From positions 1 through 6,591 of the forward strand of contig QGUH01000206.1 in NCBI GenBank assembly GCA_003242355.1: a DNA stretch of 6,591 bases, in the 5' to 3' direction. Numbering within the stretch: position 1 is the first letter of the stretch; every line of letters begins with the position of its first letter. The position numbers were made by a program, and so were the translations under genes. This document shows positions 4,623 through 6,591 of the stretch, piece by piece. The notes beneath the pieces were generated by a model, which was given only the letters and a program-made list of their open reading frames with translations, searched no databases and had not been told where the DNA came from. This stretch comes from Pseudomonadota bacterium. Its GTDB lineage: Bacteria; Myxococcota_A; Polyangia; Polyangiales; Polyangiaceae.

Positions 4623-6356
4623 TCACTCGTAGCGGATGCCATCGACGGGGCGGAGCCGGCTCGCCGAGAACGCCGGATACAGGGTGGCGAGCGTCGTGAT
4701 GAGCAGCGCGCTCACCGCGACGATCGTGAAATCGAGCGGGTCTACGTTGATGGGGAGTCGATCGACGTAATAGACGTCCGGATCGAGCCGCACGCCGAAC
4801 CAGCGCAGCCCGAGCGTCGCCGCGAGCCCGGTCGCGATGCCGAACACCGTGCCGATGCCGCCGATCATCATGCCCTCGATCATGAAGATGCGGAGGATGC
4901 CGCGATCGGTCGCGCCGATGGCCTTCAGGATTGCGATTTCTTTGCTCTTCTCCGTCACCATCAAGAGCAGCGTGCAGATGATGCAGAAGCTCGCGACGAG
5001 GATGGCGAGCGACAGGATGATGAACGTCGCGATCTTTTCGAGCTTGAGCGCGCTGAACAGGTTCTTGTTCAGCTCCTTCCAGTCGCGCACGCGCAAGCCC
5101 GAGTCGGCCACCGCCTGTTCCACGAGCGGGCGCACGTCGGAAACCTGCTCGGGGTCGTCCACCTTGACCTCGATACCCGTCACCTTGTGCCCGAGATCGA
5201 AGAACTCCTGAGCGGTCTCCAGCAGCACGTACGCCTGCGTCTGATCGTACTCGTACATGCCGCTGTAGAAGATGCCGGCTACGCGAAAGCGCCGCGCGTT
5301 GGGCAGAAGGCCCATCGGGCCGAGCTCGCCCATCGGGGAGACGAGCGTGAGCTCGTCACCCACGTACACGTGCAGGGACTTGGCGAGCTCGCGCCCGAGA
5401 ATGATACCGGGAGCGGCCTGACCCGCCGCGACCGCCTCCTCCACGTCCGGATCGAGGTCCTTGAGGTACGGCTTGATGTCGGGCCCCTTGAGGTACATCT
5501 CGCCGCCCGGGCCGATGCCGATGGGCTCGTCGGGCGGCAGCTTCGTCAGGAGCTCCGGCTGCTCGAGGTACTTGAACTTGCCGACCTCGATGTTCTGGAT
5601 GAGGTCGATCACCGTGCCGATGGTCACGGGATCCACGCCGCGCAGGATGACGCCCGCCGTGTTCGTGGCGCTCGACGCCATGGCCTCGCCGCTCGCGACC
5701 GGTGTCGCCGCGCGTACCCCGGGCACCAGGCGCACGTCGTCCAAATGGCCGCGCCAGTGCTCGAACCCGCCCGGCTGCACGCTCTCGATGCGGATGTGGG
5801 CGTTGTTGCCCAAGATCTTGCGTTTCAGATCGGCGCCGAAGCCCCCCATGATGGCGACCACGGCGCACAGGGCGAACGAGCTGACGCCCACGCCCGCGAT
5901 CGACAGCACGCTGATCACCGTGAGAAAGCCGCTCTTGTGGGCGCGCACGTGCCGGGCCGCGACGAACGAGACGAACCCGCGTCCTTCGACCCGATCGAGC
6001 ACCCACGGCACCGCGAGCGCCATGGTCCCGACCACGAACCCGACGCCCGAAAGCACGGCTCCGACGCGCACGATCTGGTGCCACAGCACGAAGTAGCTCC
6101 CCCGCTGCTCGGGCAATCGAAATGCGAAGGCGCCGAGCAAGAGCAGGCCGAGGAAGGAGAACCCCGTGATGCCGATGAGCAAGCTCCGTCGGCCGCCGCG
6201 ACCGAGCCGTCGTATCCCGAGCACGAGGAGCCAGACGACGAGCACCCCCAGAACCACCCCGAAGCCGATACGACCCGGCGTTCCGAGAGCGGCCCAAACG
6301 CGATCGAACAGCGAGGGAGCCTCTCCGGTGACGGCGATGCGCTCGGGGGCGGTCAT
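4623..6356 (-). CDS. lolC: LolC/LolE-family lipoprotein-releasing permease with N-terminal membrane extension
   Basis: The 577-residue protein is the membrane subunit of the Lol ABC transporter, acting with LolD in the inner membrane to extract lipoproteins. The family core starts at ~130 with FVAARHVRAHKSGFLTVIS and the first canonical span (~145-173). A periplasmic domain follows (~175-435), including PGIILGRELAKSLHVYVGDE (316-335). The FtsX-like C-terminal spans are at ~440-468, 487-516 and 543-563, with the coupling-helix region TEKSKEIAILKAIGATDRGI between the first two. It is far longer than the usual 400-415 residues. Residues 1-130 add about three extra spans (30-48, 58-78, 95-118), and ~262-317 look like an insertion. 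The start is the ATG whose ATGA overlaps the lysS stop, which implies translational coupling. An open frame continues upstream to a GTG in adapter sequence (MYKRQ...) and is false. No second permease gene is visible, so it may work as a homodimer, as LolF-type systems mix LolC and LolE roles. Confidence 0.9.
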   Translation of the reverse strand: MTAPERIAVTGEAPSLFDRVWAALGTPGRIGFGVVLGVLVVWLLVLGIRRLGRGGRRSLLIGITGFSFLGLLLLGAFAFRLPEQRGSYFVLWHQIVRVGAVLSGVGFVVGTMALAVPWVLDRVEGRGFVSFVAARHVRAHKSGFLTVISVLSIAGVGVSSFALCAVVAIMGGFGADLKRKILGNNAHIRIESVQPGGFEHWRGHLDDVRLVPGVRAATPVASGEAMASSATNTAGVILRGVDPVTIGTVIDLIQNIEVGKFKYLEQPELLTKLPPDEPIGIGPGGEMYLKGPDIKPYLKDLDPDVEEAVAAGQAAPGIILGRELAKSLHVYVGDELTLVSPMGELGPMGLLPNARRFRVAGIFYSGMYEYDQTQAYVLLETAQEFFDLGHKVTGIEVKVDDPEQVSDVRPLVEQAVADSGLRVRDWKELNKNLFSALKLEKIATFIILSLAILVASFCIICTLLLMVTEKSKEIAILKAIGATDRGILRIFMIEGMMIGGIGTVFGIATGLAATLGLRWFGVRLDPDVYYVDRLPINVDPLDFTIVAVSALLITTLATLYPAFSASRLRPVDGIRYE

Positions 6357-6488
6357 CCTTCTTCGGGGCGCAGCAAGGGAAAGGCGATGACGTCGCGGAT
6401 CGAGGGCTGGTTGGCGAGCGCCATCACCAGCCGGTCGATCCCCATGCCGAACCCCGCCGCAGGCGGCATGCCGTACTCGAGCGGGCGC
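6353..6488 (-). CDS. lysS: Lysyl-tRNA synthetase, C-terminal fragment (truncated by adapter junction)
   Basis: The last 44 codons of a class II aminoacyl-tRNA synthetase are present. They read LEYGMPPAAGFGMGIDRLVM, then a short linker, then PSIRDVIAFPLLRPEEG and a TGA. This is motif 3 (GxGxGxDR, whose arginine contacts ATP) plus the characteristic C-terminus of bacterial LysS; AspS and AsnS have different residues before GxDR, and EpmA lacks the SIRDVI-FP ending. LysS charges tRNA-Lys in the cytoplasm. The TGA overlaps the ATG of the LolC gene by 4 bases (ATGA), so the two are surely cotranscribed. Bases from 6489 onward are library adapter, so the truncation is technical; the natural gene should continue for roughly 450 more codons. 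Confidence 0.88.
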
Positions 6489-6591
6489 CTGTCTCTTATA
6501 CACATTCTGACGCTGCGGACAAATAGAGAGGGGGAGATTTTGGGGGGGCCGTGATAATTAAAAAAAAAAAAAGCAAAAATAACTAAGAAGA
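6489..6591 (+). other. Illumina Nextera adapter, i5 index, P5 remnant and poly-A: assembly artefact
   Basis: From 6489 the sequence reads CTGTCTCTTATACACA, the Nextera mosaic end, then TTCTGACGCTGCGGACAA. This matches the Nextera read-through adapter with one inserted T and two substitutions. Bases 6523-6530 are ATAGAGAG, the reverse complement of the standard Nextera i5 index 502 (CTCTCTAT). Bases 6531-6559 align without gaps, with many errors, to the reverse complement of the 29-base P5 flow-cell sequence and end in ATAATT like its ATCATT. A run of 13 A (6560-6572) and AT-rich noise follow, as seen when reads run past the fragment end. None of it is genomic. The known adapter and index sequences are recalled, not searched. 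Confidence 0.96.

Noticed and set aside
1..6488. A defence island, CRISPR array, toxin-antitoxin pair or mobile element
   Set aside because: No direct-repeat array, transposase, integrase, nuclease or small paired genes are seen on either strand. Every sizeable region is accounted for by metabolic or envelope genes.
6357..6503. An N-terminal extension of LolC beginning MYKRQ
   Set aside because: The first codons are adapter, and the rest is lysS read in the wrong frame. The ATG at 6356 fits the lysS overlap.
6523..6591. An AT-rich tail that could suggest transferred DNA, a poly-A transcript end or a telomere-like end
   Set aside because: The order index, P5 remnant, poly-A explains it as a sequencing read-through product.

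Overview
The window is a high-GC bacterial contig end, probably from a metagenome or draft assembly. Its gene content suggests a myxobacterium-like member of the Myxococcota (the old Deltaproteobacteria). The pointers are the lysS-lolC-lolD gene order, a MopE-like Asp/Cys metal-binding motif inside an envelope enzyme, an enlarged LolC, and an AstA-family protein of divergent type. This assignment rests on remembered gene order and style, not on a search.

Layout. Bases 1-448 (minus strand) hold the N-terminal part of an AlaC-like class I/II aminotransferase. It runs off the left edge, and its last ~30 visible residues look degraded. A 250-base divergent intergenic region follows. Next is a plus-strand AstA (arginine N-succinyltransferase) family gene, 699-1727, which may be translated from a leaderless mRNA and lacks the family's active-site histidine. 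It converges with 16 bases to spare on a minus-strand operon that fills the rest of the window. In transcription order that operon is: the 3' end of lysS, an enlarged LolC/LolE-type permease (start overlaps the lysS stop as ATGA), lolD, and a membrane-anchored alkaline-phosphatase-superfamily ('sulfatase') enzyme.

How the genes fit together. LolC and LolD form the inner-membrane ABC machine that extracts outer-membrane lipoproteins and hands them to LolA. The last gene is spaced 29 bases behind lolD and encodes about six membrane spans, a MopE-like metal-binding linker and a periplasmic AP-superfamily domain with Thr at the nucleophile position. It could be an envelope-modifying phosphotransferase or hydrolase rather than a true sulfatase. 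That linkage is the most biologically interesting feature here, though its function is not known.

The right end (6489-6591) is not genomic DNA. It reads as Illumina Nextera adapter, an 8-base i5 index, degraded P5 flow-cell sequence and a poly-A tail. It creates the false N-terminus 'MYKRQ' on a minus-strand ORF and truncates lysS. I see no tRNA, rRNA, CRISPR array, insertion sequence or other mobile element, and no convincing new multi-gene system.
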